Assembly: GCA_037976565.1 (NCBI GenBank)
Contig: CP137672.1
Coordinates: 19,988,335-20,052,334 of the forward strand
From: Mesocentrotus franciscanus
Taxonomy: Eukaryota > Echinodermata > Echinoidea > Camarodonta > Strongylocentrotidae
Length of the DNA: 64,000 nt
Direction: 5' to 3'
The position numbers were made by a program, and so were the translations under genes. Numbering within the stretch: position 1 is the first letter of the stretch; each line of letters starts with the position of its first letter. Below the pieces are notes generated by a model that saw only the letters and a program-made list of their open reading frames with translations, made no database searches and was not told the origin of the DNA. Below are positions 34,101 through 39,376 of the stretch, one piece after another.

Positions 34101-35365
34101 TAGTTAAGTTAAAGTCGATCTTAGTCTTTGTGAAACACCCCCCTGGTCATACAGCAAAACCAGCATTTTTATGATTTGCATGGACTGACACCTCAGTTAT
34201 GGTTCCATACATGTATTCTTGCAGGAGTACATTGCAGATAGATTCTAAATATTTGTAATTGACAGTGATTGTCATCGTTGTCAGCAGCACCATCATTAAA
34301 AAAACTGCAGTTATCATGTTATCATTGCTAACATAAATTGTTCTTTATCATCATGATCACACCACCATCATTAGCAGCAGCATTACATTAGTATTGCATC
34401 ATCATCACCATTATTTTCTTGTCTTCTCCATATCATGTACACCACTATATTTGATATCACCATCAAAATCATGACAGTGATTATCATTTTATAACAAATA
34501 TGATTAATATTAGGATCAGAAATTATCATTATTAGTGAAATTGTTACAGCAATCATTATCCTTTTCAGTATTAGCATTGCCATTGTCATCAGATCAGCAT
34601 CAATTCATTATCATCCTCACCAACTGCTTGTGCTGCATTGCTGCCAATAGGCTGCGTTCTATTGGTTTATAGCCGTTTGGTGTACAACTAGTTTGTCTAA
34701 TACCCAATTGGTCTATTCCCATAGGGTCTACACCCAGCCCGTCTACTATCCACATGGTCCAATAATCATTTCATCTACTTATTAGTTGGTCTAATGACCA
34801 TTTAGGTCTCATTTTCTATTTGGTCTAGTCTCCAATAAGTCTACTACCCATTTGGTCTATCACTCATTTGGTCTAATTGCCAGTTTGTCTAATGCCCATA
34901 TCGTCTACGATCCACAAGGTCTCATAATGATTTGATGATGATTATCATTTAAGATTAAATGATTATGAGACTGTGTGAATAGTAGACGGGCTGGGTTTAG
35001 ACCATATGGGAATAGACTTATTGGGTAGTAGACGAACTGGTTGTAGACCACGGCAATTCACCGTTCTATTTCATGTTCCTTGAAGTAGACCACATTATTT
35101 GATACAGAGCATTGTTAATGCATTGTCGGGTCATTCACCCTACTCTCCTCTCATTCTACCAGGTGATTGTAATCAAGAAGGGCAAGATTGCGGAGAAGGG
35201 TACCCACCAGGAGCTACTGGACAAGGGCGGGGTCTACAGAAGCTGGTACTGAGGCAGCTCAGTACTGGAGGAGGAGGTGGGGGTGCGGCCGAGATGGTTT
35301 CCAACGAGAAGAATGGTAGCCTCGATGAAGAATTGGATGATGTAGATGAGGAGGATGAAGATTAG
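17370..35365 (+). CDS. ABCB half-transporter (ABCB9/TAPL-like), 14 exons
   Basis: Fourteen exons with agreeing phases give about 797 residues. Four predicted N-terminal membrane segments (residues 15-190) form a TMD0 like that of ABCB9/TAPL. The six-helix core spans about 200-500. One ATP-binding domain follows: Walker [10 protein letters not shown] (561-569), Q-loop Gln609, signature LSGGQKQR (664-671), Walker B ILLLDE with Glu689, D-loop SALD, and switch His720. An acidic tail ends DDVDEEDED. Half-transporters of this family dimerise to export peptides or other substrates across lysosomal, ER or mitochondrial membranes. The TMD0 favours ABCB9/TAPL, while the core ([22 protein letters not shown]) also resembles ABCB10, so the subfamily is not settled. 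Three single-base deletions (near 21650, 30930, 35240) break the frame. With every catalytic motif intact, sequence error is more likely than a dead gene, but this is unproven. Confidence 0.88.
17993..18176 (+). mobile_element. tRNA-derived SINE remnant (intron 1)
   Basis: A polymerase III B-box-like GGGTTCAATCCC follows TTGTAGTTGGGTGGTTTAAA, then a tail with TCCTAAGCAAGGCAGTTTAT and CTTCCCTCCCAGGTGATGGG, as in tRNA-related SINEs. The A box is degenerate. Confidence 0.5.
18177..19203. mobile_element. TIR element, 1.03 kb, in intron 1
   Basis: The left end CTGGGGCCCGTTTCTCGAAA and the right end TTTCGAGAAACGGGCCCCAG are exact inverted repeats, with weaker complementarity inward (GTCATAAGTCTAAC against AAAGTTATGACTG). 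A short frame starts [16 protein letters not shown] near 18392, a possible relic of a DNA-binding protein. No intact transposase is present. The ends share the GGGCCC style of several short MITEs in the window. Confidence 0.8.
19568..19812 (+). CDS. ABC transporter exon 2
   Basis: The acceptor ACACAG precedes GGGGTCAT, which completes a glycine codon with the base left by exon 1. It encodes about 82 residues with two predicted membrane segments ([20 protein letters not shown] and [16 protein letters not shown]). The donor AAGGTAATT is in phase 0. These segments belong to the extra N-terminal membrane domain. Confidence 0.85.
20219..20373 (+). pseudogene. Decayed copy of exon 3 (most distal)
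   Basis: After an acceptor-like TTACACAG it reads AATGGCCTTGTCTTAAATGC and ATTCTCAATGATCCT like exon 3, then has an in-frame TAA where exon 3 has a lysine/tyrosine region. It keeps GGTGTTCTTGCTAGAATATG at its end. It is the oldest-looking of the three intronic copies. Confidence 0.85.
20374..20516 (+). pseudogene. Decayed copy of exon 3, 143-bp unit 1
   Basis: The unit has the TTTTATTGCAG acceptor, GGTGGCCTTGTCTTAACGTC with a one-base deletion relative to exon 3, a shared ACCTACAACGCCCTGGTTAT block, and then intron-like GAATTGATGTGTATC. The deletion shifts the frame into an early stop. Confidence 0.9.
20517..20659 (+). pseudogene. Decayed copy of exon 3, 143-bp unit 2
   Basis: It is the same length as the preceding unit and nearly identical to it, again with the one-base deletion (TTAACGTCATTC where exon 3 has TTAAATGCCATTC). 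It ends in the very TTGTATTGCAG acceptor used by the real exon 3. A run-on open frame joins this copy to exon 3 through the acceptor. Confidence 0.9.
20660..20908 (+). CDS. ABC transporter exon 3 (functional copy)
   Basis: It encodes 83 residues: the last N-terminal membrane segment ([20 protein letters not shown]), a basic cytosolic stretch, and a charged linker rich in Glu and Lys before [10 protein letters not shown]. Acceptor TTGCAG and donor CCTGTAAGTG are both in phase 0. It is the last and only intact member of a tandem series of four exon-3-like units. Confidence 0.92.
21567..21683 (+). CDS. ABC transporter exon 4 (with frameshift)
   Basis: It encodes the first core membrane helix, [20 protein letters not shown] then AAPLFFGE, and after a break [11 protein letters not shown]. 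The break is one missing base near 21650 (GGAGAGTGGTGG, where GGAGAGGTGGTGG would keep frame). The exon is 117 nt long, but 118 are needed for its phase 0 start and phase 1 donor ATGGGTGAGTC. The neighbouring exons fit only the repaired length. Confidence 0.88.
21738..21950 (+). mobile_element. tRNA-derived SINE, copy in intron 4
   Basis: The head GCGCGATAGCTCAGTGGGCA is a tRNA D-arm with the A box. The B-box position reads GGTGCGAAACC, a decayed GGTTCGAAACC. The tail holds GGTAAGGCATTAATCCTCAT and ends in an ACT microsatellite. Confidence 0.75.
21978..22262 (+). mobile_element. tRNA-derived SINE with ATT tail
   Basis: The head TGTTGGCTCAGTCAGTAGAG with an intact B box GGGTTCGAACCCC is a clear tRNA-like promoter. 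The body holds AAAAGACGTTAAAAGATGGG and GGCATTCAACAATAAGGGGA, and the element ends in a TTA microsatellite (22228-22262). It is a SINE and not a tRNA gene, since the acceptor stem does not pair and a long tail follows. Confidence 0.85.
22263..23232. other. Intron 4, no further gene seen
   Basis: AT-rich intron DNA with a GAT/TAA microsatellite at about 23140-23176. Short open frames here have no protein-like features. Confidence 0.5.
23233..23834. mobile_element. Long-TIR MITE, family A (intron 4)
   Basis: The left end TTTTAAAGGGAAATCCAAC and right end GTTGGATTGCCTTTTAAAA are inverted repeats. The arms share AGCAGAAAAATGAGAGAAGC and AAGAAAGTTATGAATATTTG with the other family A copies. It lies about 100 bp before exon 5. 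Confidence 0.85.
23939..24174 (+). CDS. ABC transporter exon 5
   Basis: It encodes 78 codons of the membrane core: helix [20 protein letters not shown], then [20 protein letters not shown] and the strongly conserved intracellular-loop motif [20 protein letters not shown] with [11 protein letters not shown], diagnostic of ABCB half-transporters. The acceptor GAATAG is weak, and the donor ACGGTAAGC is good. It starts in phase 1 and ends in phase 0. Confidence 0.95.
24190..24380. repeat. LINE-tail-like and ATA-rich repeat in intron 5
   Basis: TCTTATATAGCGCTTTTTAG followed by CTCCACTCCCTGGGGAGCAT and TACCGGGTACCCATTTAACA resembles the 3'-tail remnants of the CR1-like LINE. A related stretch, CCAGGTACCCATACCACACC, recurs at 24697. 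AATAATAAT microsatellites precede both. Confidence 0.5.
24960..25210. repeat. CT-rich microsatellite before exon 6
   Basis: About 250 bases of nearly pure pyrimidine (CTCTCTCT with CCT interruptions) run almost up to the exon 6 acceptor at 25222, forming an exceptionally long polypyrimidine tract. The Ser/Leu/Pro-rich open frames across it are not genes. Confidence 0.95.
25223..25358 (+). CDS. ABC transporter exon 6, copy A
   Basis: It encodes a transmembrane segment pair beginning [20 protein letters not shown], ending GAVQYG with donor TATGGTAAGTAC. It is 136 nt long, phase 0 to phase 1. A second copy of the same length and phases follows at 25413. The two proteins differ only at the first residue (Val here, Ile in copy B). 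Confidence 0.93.
25413..25548 (+). CDS. ABC transporter exon 6, copy B
   Basis: It is nearly identical to copy A at the DNA level, including the preceding intron words CCTTACATTTCTC and CTGATCTCTTTTACAG. Each copy is 136 nt and phase 0 to 1. Including both would add 136 nt, not a multiple of three, and shift the frame, so a productive mRNA can contain only one. It could be a mutually exclusive exon, a fresh tandem duplication, or two haplotypes joined in assembly. Confidence 0.85.
25890..26900 (-). pseudogene. RTE-type LINE 3' end fragment, interrupted
   Basis: On the minus strand the region from 26900 to 26369 carries degraded pieces reading [20 protein letters not shown], then [20 protein letters not shown] with WI. 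These are the C-terminal blocks of RTE/BovB-like LINE reverse transcriptases. The very end (DSGTTRWH) continues at 25890-25920, beyond an inserted MITE (25925-26368). Stops and frameshifts are present. Confidence 0.8.
25925..26368. mobile_element. MITE inserted in the RTE fragment
   Basis: The ends GCCGGTATTCAATTCAATA and TATTGAATTGAATATGGGC are inverted repeats. CCTGG flanks both sides (25920-25924 and 26369-26373), a five-base target duplication. The interior is AT-rich with AAGTAAAATACTTACT-like palindromic pieces. It splits a recognisable LINE protein, so its borders are well defined. Confidence 0.9.
26901..27413. other. Intron 6, no gene seen
   Basis: AT-rich intron DNA. The only structure noted is a hairpin at 27140-27177 (14-base stem, 10-base loop). 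Confidence 0.5.
27414..27521 (+). pseudogene. Partial copy of exon 7 (upstream)
   Basis: The open stretch reads [20 protein letters not shown] then [16 protein letters not shown], matching the first half of exon 7 ([20 protein letters not shown]). It stops where exon 7 continues with the [11 protein letters not shown] half. An acceptor-like GATAG precedes it and a weak GTTTCA donor follows. It is more diverged than the exon 6 pair. Confidence 0.85.
27690..27913 (+). CDS. ABC transporter exon 7 (functional copy)
   Basis: It encodes 74 complete codons, completing a glycine codon with exon 6: [50 protein letters not shown] and membrane helix [13 protein letters not shown]. The block [13 protein letters not shown] matches the conserved second intracellular loop of ABCB proteins. 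Acceptor TTTCACAG and donor CAGGTAAGG; it ends in phase 0. Confidence 0.95.
28053..28130 (+). pseudogene. Partial copy of exon 7 (downstream)
   Basis: GAGAAAGATATATGCAAGAG and CAATGGTGTCTTCAATGGTA, TCGTTGGATTGGTCATGCAG repeat the 3' end of exon 7, with its donor GTAACG and following intron bases (AGAATCAGAT). About 20 bases coding for HFGKRI are deleted. It is not usable as an exon because the 5' half and acceptor are absent. Confidence 0.85.
28193..28533. mobile_element. MITE family B (intron 7)
   Basis: The left end AAAAAAGGTTCTGCAATTCA and right end TGAATTGCAGAACCTTTTTT are inverted repeats of about 50 bp, continuing through GATATCTCTCTTG against CAAGAGAGATATC. A related copy is at 61674-62198. 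The shared core includes AATGAAGAATTCACTATTGA and CATTTTGCAACAT. Confidence 0.9.
28534..29201. other. Intron 7, no gene seen
   Basis: AT-rich intron without recognisable coding or repeat families beyond short CAT and CA runs near 28600-28640. Confidence 0.5.
29202..29295 (+). CDS. ABC transporter exon 8
   Basis: It encodes 31 residues, [15 protein letters not shown] then QGITVGQLT, the short extracytoplasmic turn and start of the sixth core helix. LWYGGKLV and TVGQL are well-conserved positions in ABCB half-transporters. Acceptor ATCAAG, donor CCTGTGAG; phase 0 to 1. Confidence 0.93.
29606..29925. repeat. Two-unit tandem duplication in intron 8
   Basis: AAGTCCAGACACCTTACTCA, TGTTCAGTAATTCAACTG-like and CACATGCTCT with TTACAGTAATAATT recur in the same order about 155 bp apart. 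It is a plain tandem duplication without coding content. Confidence 0.8.
29991..30180. mobile_element. MITE with telomere-like core (intron 8)
   Basis: TTGCTCCTGCGGCAATTGCT on the left and GGAGCAATTGTCACAGGAGC on the right are inverted. The core includes CCAACCCTAACCCTAACC, three repeats of the animal telomere unit in imperfect form. It ends about 45 bp before exon 9. Confidence 0.65.
30226..30455 (+). CDS. ABC transporter exon 9
   Basis: It encodes the end of the membrane core ([20 protein letters not shown], then [20 protein letters not shown]) and the start of the ATP-binding domain ([20 protein letters not shown]). FTYPSRP is the A-loop region whose tyrosine stacks on ATP. Acceptor TTGACAG, donor CAGGTCAGG; phase 1 to 0. 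Confidence 0.96.
30615..30800. repeat. GAT microsatellite in intron 9
   Basis: An imperfect GAT/GATAAT repeat ends about 35 bp before exon 10. The poly-Asp and poly-Met open frames here are artefacts of it. Confidence 0.95.
30834..30959 (+). CDS. ABC transporter exon 10, Walker A (with frameshift)
   Basis: It encodes [15 protein letters not shown] then Walker [10 protein letters not shown], which binds ATP phosphate, followed by IVNLLERF. One base is missing near 30930: CGCTTTACATCCC would need a fourth T to continue [10 protein letters not shown]. The exon is 126 nt where 127 fit its phases. Acceptor AAACAG, donor TTCAGTAAGT. Confidence 0.93.
31205..31501. mobile_element. Palindromic MITE family C, copy 1 (intron 10)
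   Basis: It opens CCAGGGGGGTGTTTCACAAA and closes TTTGTGAAACACTCCCCTGG. The arms contain GACTAAGATCGACTTTAAGT and GTTCATGCCACTG against their reverse complements. A second copy lies in intron 13. Confidence 0.92.
31742..31871 (+). pseudogene. Decayed copy of exon 11 abutting the real exon
   Basis: After acceptor GATTTCTAG it reads GTGGTGTTGATCTAGCAAAC like exon 11, then diverges with a small indel and an in-frame TGA. It keeps TCTATCAGAGATAACATATC. It runs directly into the acceptor of the real exon 11 with no intron between. Confidence 0.88.
31872..32005 (+). CDS. ABC transporter exon 11, Q-loop
   Basis: It encodes [20 protein letters not shown] then [17 protein letters not shown]. The Q-loop glutamine (Q609) couples ATP hydrolysis to the membrane domain. 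The acceptor is TTGTGAAG, whose upstream tract is provided by the decayed exon copy. Donor GAGGTAAG; phase 1 to 0. Confidence 0.95.
32006..32608. other. Intron 11, no gene seen
   Basis: AT-rich intron with a short local repeat (GGGGATAGGAAAAGGAGCAA near 32210, similar to GATAGGAAAAGGAACAATAT near 32181). Nothing else noted. Confidence 0.5.
32609..32779 (+). CDS. ABC transporter exon 12, signature and Walker B
   Basis: It encodes 57 residues: [30 protein letters not shown], the signature [15 protein letters not shown], and Walker B TILLLDE with the catalytic glutamate as the last codon. LSGGQ contacts ATP bound at the partner subunit. Both borders are in phase 0 (acceptor CCCACAG, donor GAGGTGAGA). 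Confidence 0.97.
32780..33298. other. Intron 12, no gene seen
   Basis: AT-rich intron with an A-rich and TAA-microsatellite patch at 33120-33200. No coding signal. Confidence 0.5.
33299..33421 (+). CDS. ABC transporter exon 13, D-loop and switch histidine
   Basis: It encodes [20 protein letters not shown] then [24 protein letters not shown] is the D-loop, and the histidine of IAHRLST (H720) is the switch residue that senses the ATP gamma-phosphate. Acceptor GTCTAG, donor CAGGTGAGT; both in phase 0. Confidence 0.97.
33871..34146. mobile_element. Palindromic MITE family C, copy 2 (intron 13)
   Basis: TCAGGAGAGTGTTTCACAAA through TTTGTGAAACACCCCCCTGG, with the same arms and core as the copy at 31205-31501 but about 20 bases shorter in the middle. 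Confidence 0.9.
34260..34625. repeat. Imperfect CAT/ATC-rich stretch in intron 13
   Basis: Scattered ATCATC, ATCATT and TTATCAT words form a degenerate trinucleotide-rich region without gene content. Confidence 0.6.
34672..35053. mobile_element. Foldback-like element with GGTCTA subrepeats
   Basis: The left arm GCCGTTTGGTGTACAACTAG then TCTATTCCCATAGGGTCTAC is matched by the inverted right arm GGGAATAGACTTATTGGGTA then CTGGTTGTAGACCACGGC. Between them lie repeats of CATTTGGTCTA-like units. It ends about 110 bp before exon 14. Confidence 0.75.
35163..35365 (+). CDS. ABC transporter exon 14, C-terminus (with frameshift)
   Basis: It encodes [20 protein letters not shown] then KGGVYR, the end of the ATP-binding fold, and after a break [11 protein letters not shown], a glycine run and an acidic tail. 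One base is missing near 35240 (ACAGAAGCTGG, where ACAGAAAGCTGG keeps frame). Read literally, the protein would stop at TGA a few codons later (RSWY), just after the ATPase fold. With repair it ends at TAG 35363-35365. Confidence 0.9.
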
Positions 35366-36360
35366 GGCTCGAGCTTTGATGTCTCGGGAGGACAATCAAC
35401 CAATATGGTAATTTTTATATTGAAATTAAAATGTCGCTAGAACAATCGACCAATATATTGAAATTGAAATGCAGCTGTGGATGAGATGAAGATTAGGCGT
35501 TGAACTATGAACCAGTTTGGCAAGTTTGAAATTGTAAATGGAAATTGTAAATTGAGATCGAAATGTAGTGTGGACAATTTGGATGAAAATTAGAGATGGA
35601 TCTTTGATGTCTTGGGAGGAGAATGGATCAATATAGTGAAATTGAAAATTTGAATTTGAATTTGAAATATATATGAGATGGATTACGACTGAAAATAACA
35701 TATCATATATAATATCAAAATAAGAATTTCAACTTTTGAAATTTAAATTCAAATTTGAATTTGAATTAGAAATTGAAAATGTTGCTTTGGGTAAAGATTG
35801 ATGAAGATTAGAGATGGTGCAATAAAAAAATAGACTCATGTCTCATGGACCAATATGATTATTTTGAAAATAGAATTTGGAAATTGAAATGTAACTTTGG
35901 ATGAGATGAAGATTAGGACTGAAACTATCAAATCATAGAGGAGAAGGGACCAATATGGTAATGTTAACATTAAGACTTGAAATTGAACTTGTAATTCAAA
36001 GTTGAATTTGAATTGGAAATGTAGATTTTGATAAACTGCCAGAAGATGAGAGATGGGGGAGAATGGACAAATATGGTAATTATTAGATTGAAATTGAAAA
36101 TAAAACATCAAAAGTTTAAAATTTAAATTTAAATTATAATGCAACTCGCTTTGGAAGGTCAGAGATGCAGCTATCGAATTATCGAGAAGAATGGATCAAA
36201 TATTAATTTTGAAATTGAAACCGAAATCGAATTGAAATTGAAATAAATTGATTTACATTTATATGTAGCTTTGGATTGAATAGAGGAAGATTTGAAATGG
36301 AGCTATCATATGTTGAGAAGAGTGGACCAATATGCTAATTTTACATTTGAAATTAGAATT
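35351..36360. repeat. Degenerate 3' repeat that re-uses the stop-codon region
   Basis: About seven or eight units of roughly 100-140 bp carry, in order, GATGAAGATTAG-like (the coding end and stop), a GATGTCTCGGGAGGA-like block, GGACCAATATGGTAATTTT-like, and GAAATTGAAATTGAAATG-like. Recognisable starts lie near 35351, 35487, 35584, 35799, 35907, 36025 and 36286. It immediately follows, and includes, the end of the coding sequence, so it probably forms the beginning of the 3'UTR. Confidence 0.8.
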
Positions 36361-36738
36361 GGAAAAATTAAATTAAACTCTAGCTATGTATCAGATTTAT
36401 TAACTTGTAAATTTGCCATAATATCCAAGAATGAATTTGATTTGGATATAGGTACATTTTTTGCTCTTAGATTTTGATTTTCAGCAATTTGTTAAGTCAA
36501 TGTTAATTTTCCTGAAATAGGTTGTGGGAAAATTGTGCTGTATGAAAGTAGATTAAACATCTGCATGTATTTTAATTTTAATGAAACAAAACACATTATC
36601 TTGAACAGCAATGTATAAAAGCTCATTTGTTTAAAGGAGTGAAAGTACACTTGTATGCAGTTGGTGATTATGTAACAATAGCAGGAAATTTTTCTGATTA
36701 ATCACTGATACTTTGCCTGTAATGGATGAACCTGGTGC

Positions 36739-36744
36739 AATAAA
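36739..36744 (+). terminator. Candidate polyadenylation signal
   Basis: AATAAA about 1.4 kb after the stop codon, upstream of the 62-bp repeat array. Several other AATAAA words lie further on (for example near 42827), so the true transcript end is not known. Confidence 0.25.
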
Positions 36745-36819
36745 TTACACAGCCAGTGAATGTAAAAAGGAGATTATATCAGCACTGTGAATGTTAAATA
36801 TGTAATTGTTCTCATGATA

Positions 36820-37215
36820 ACGTTGTTACAAACACTGTTATATCTGATGTAACATTATTTGCAACACTGTTAAATTGTTACATTCACTTTTACATGATAT
36901 GTGACTTTGTTATAAACAGTGATGCATAAACACTGTTGCACGATACATCTGATGTAACATTGTTACAAACACTGTTATATCTGATCTAACATTGTTACAA
37001 CACTGTTACATCTGATGTAACATTGTTACAAACACTGTTATATCTGATTTAACATTGTTACAACACTGTTACATCTGATGTAACATTGTTACAAACACTG
37101 TTATATCTGATCTAACATTGTTACAACACTGTTACATCTGATGTAACATTGTTACAAACACTGTTATATCTGATCTAACATTGTTACAACACTGTTACAG
37201 CTTATGTGACATTGT
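36820..37215. repeat. 62-bp palindromic tandem repeat
   Basis: Regular units from about 36944 to 37200 alternate ACAAACACTGTTATATCTGA and ACAACACTGTTACATCTGAT, each followed by a TAACATTGTT-like word. Each half unit is a near-perfect palindrome around GTTACATCTGATGTAAC. More degenerate units precede from 36820. Confidence 0.92.
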
Positions 37216-39224
37216 TACATCGGCTCAGAATTGTTACAATTTGAAGCCAATTTGGCTTTTAATGCACTAAAATCGAGGTTTTATTGTTCTTATCATTATT
37301 TAGGAACTCAATCAGGAAGATAGTGGTTGGATTTCCTTATCTACATGTAATATAACTGCCCTTTCTAAAAAAAATCTGATAGCAGGAGAATTATGTAGTG
37401 TGGGGTAGACCTTAGACAAAGTTTATGAAAGCTGTAGCTGCATTATCTTTTGATCCAGAATGCCAGGAATTACATATTATACATGAACAGAAAGAACAAA
37501 AGTCACAGAAAAGTTTGAGTCCATTTCCAGTACATTGTCCTGTTTTCGAATAAGAGCGATTTAATTGTAACTAATCATTAAAGTCGCTAAATTGGCAATG
37601 GGGTGTAAAATTCATAATTGTTATTTTTGTGTACTAATGGGCAATTTGTCAATTAAAGTTTGCAATTTTCATTCACGTAGGTTCATTTAATGAACATTTT
37701 AATTTTTTCAAACTGTAGGTGAGGAAAATAGAATAATTGTTGCCAATTTGAGGAGGGAAAATTGATTAATTTAAACATAAGAAAACTTTTAACTGCAACG
37801 GGTTAAACAATCATGATTAGATCAGAGCATAGCATATTGAGAGAAAAAGTGACGCGTGCGTACTCAAGTGTGGTCAAAGGTCAAATCATGGTCCTCCAAA
37901 TAGTTCCCTTCGCTATACAATCTCTGTGAGAGGGAGCTATTTGGTGCTCCATGAACCGACTGACCAATCAAGAAAACAAAACTCAGGTAAATACTGTGGT
38001 AGTAATGCCCTCTTTAGAGCATGGTCCTGCTCTGCCTTGTCAAAAGGAAACGGCTTTTATCTGAAATTTGTTGAAAATTAATGGGGAACTATTTTTTTAA
38101 ATTGAAATGAAAGAAGTATGGACTACCTGGTATAAGAGTATAGTGAGCATTTTATTAATCAGGATCACCTGTTCATGTGGTAAAACATAGAAAGCAACAT
38201 GTACATGCAAGTGTTATGAAAAGTTTTTGCGTAACTTTTAACAAGAAAATTACTTAGGTTGTGCAGTTTAGACGTTGCCTCCTTTTGTCAAAGTCTGCCA
38301 GCATACATGCACCAAGTTTTTGTAAGCACAGGCATCGATGGTACGCAACACATCTTGCAGAGGACAGTTTTAATGTCTGCATTGCTATTGTTCGAATTAG
38401 TGGTAGGAAATGTCTCTTTAGAAGACAGATTGGTAAGACATGATCTCTCATCATTGCTTTTTAACTTGTATTCATACATTGTTTACTTTTAAAGTGTAGC
38501 ATATTAATCATATAAGAATATAGATTGTATTTTAAAGTTTTAAAAAATTGTATCTATTATCAATAATATGCAGAGATTTCTCTCATAGCTGCCAAGCAAT
38601 TGCGGGCACTGCCTTACTGAATGAAGAAACCGGCAGCCATCACAATTATCAATAATAATACCTGGTTGATTGATGTTTCCTCTTTTTCTTAATTTCTCAA
38701 TGACAAGTACTTGTGTAATTATATTTTGATTGATTTTTAATGCTGATGAGTGAATTAAATATGTTATTGAGATAGATTAGCATTTGAAAATTATTATTCT
38801 TAGTGTGGTATTGTATTTGCTATGGTCACATGTATTCACCTGTTTTCACCTGTCTTATCAAGCATTTGTCAATGGTGTATGTTTGCTACTGTCATTCGTA
38901 AATTCATTTTGTTTGTCAAATCATCAAAATATTTTTAGAAGGTTTTCGGACTAACTATAAAGTAATTGTAATTTTGCAATAGATATTTTTTTGTTGGCTG
39001 TGTACATGTATGCCAACGGATGTTTTTAAATTTTATAGATGTATATCTTGTAATAGATCAAATCAAATTTTCTTGATGCAGTTCATTAATAATAATTATT
39101 ATTAAATGTTTTTGTATAGCACATAACACATAGACATACTTGGATGTCTCTATGCAGCATTAGTGATGCATTTATGATTTTGAAATGATGGAATGGGAAA
39201 AGATTCTATGAAGTTACGTTACAT
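37216..39224. other. 3' flank of the ABC gene, no gene seen
   Basis: AT-rich DNA without convincing coding frames. A LINE-tail-like remnant (TTTTTGTATAGCACATAACA) lies near 39105. It may be distal 3'UTR or intergenic. Confidence 0.45.
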
Positions 39225-39376
39225 CAGGGGGGTGTTTCACAAAGCCATTTTTCAATGACAAATGACAAAAATCAGTGACAAATCTGCTGATAACCAATCA
39301 GAAGCAAGGATTTCAGTAGCTTGTAACAAAACTGTCTTTTGTCACTGATGACAAGTTTTGTGAAATGGGGCCCAGG
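39225..39376. mobile_element. Short palindromic MITE
   Basis: CAGGGGGGTGTTTCACAAAG at the left, TTTTGTGAAATGGGGCCCAGG-like at the right, with AATGACAAATGACAAAAATC against GTCACTGATGACAAG inside. It belongs to the same broad type as the elements at 43933, 46703 and 56991. Confidence 0.8.
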
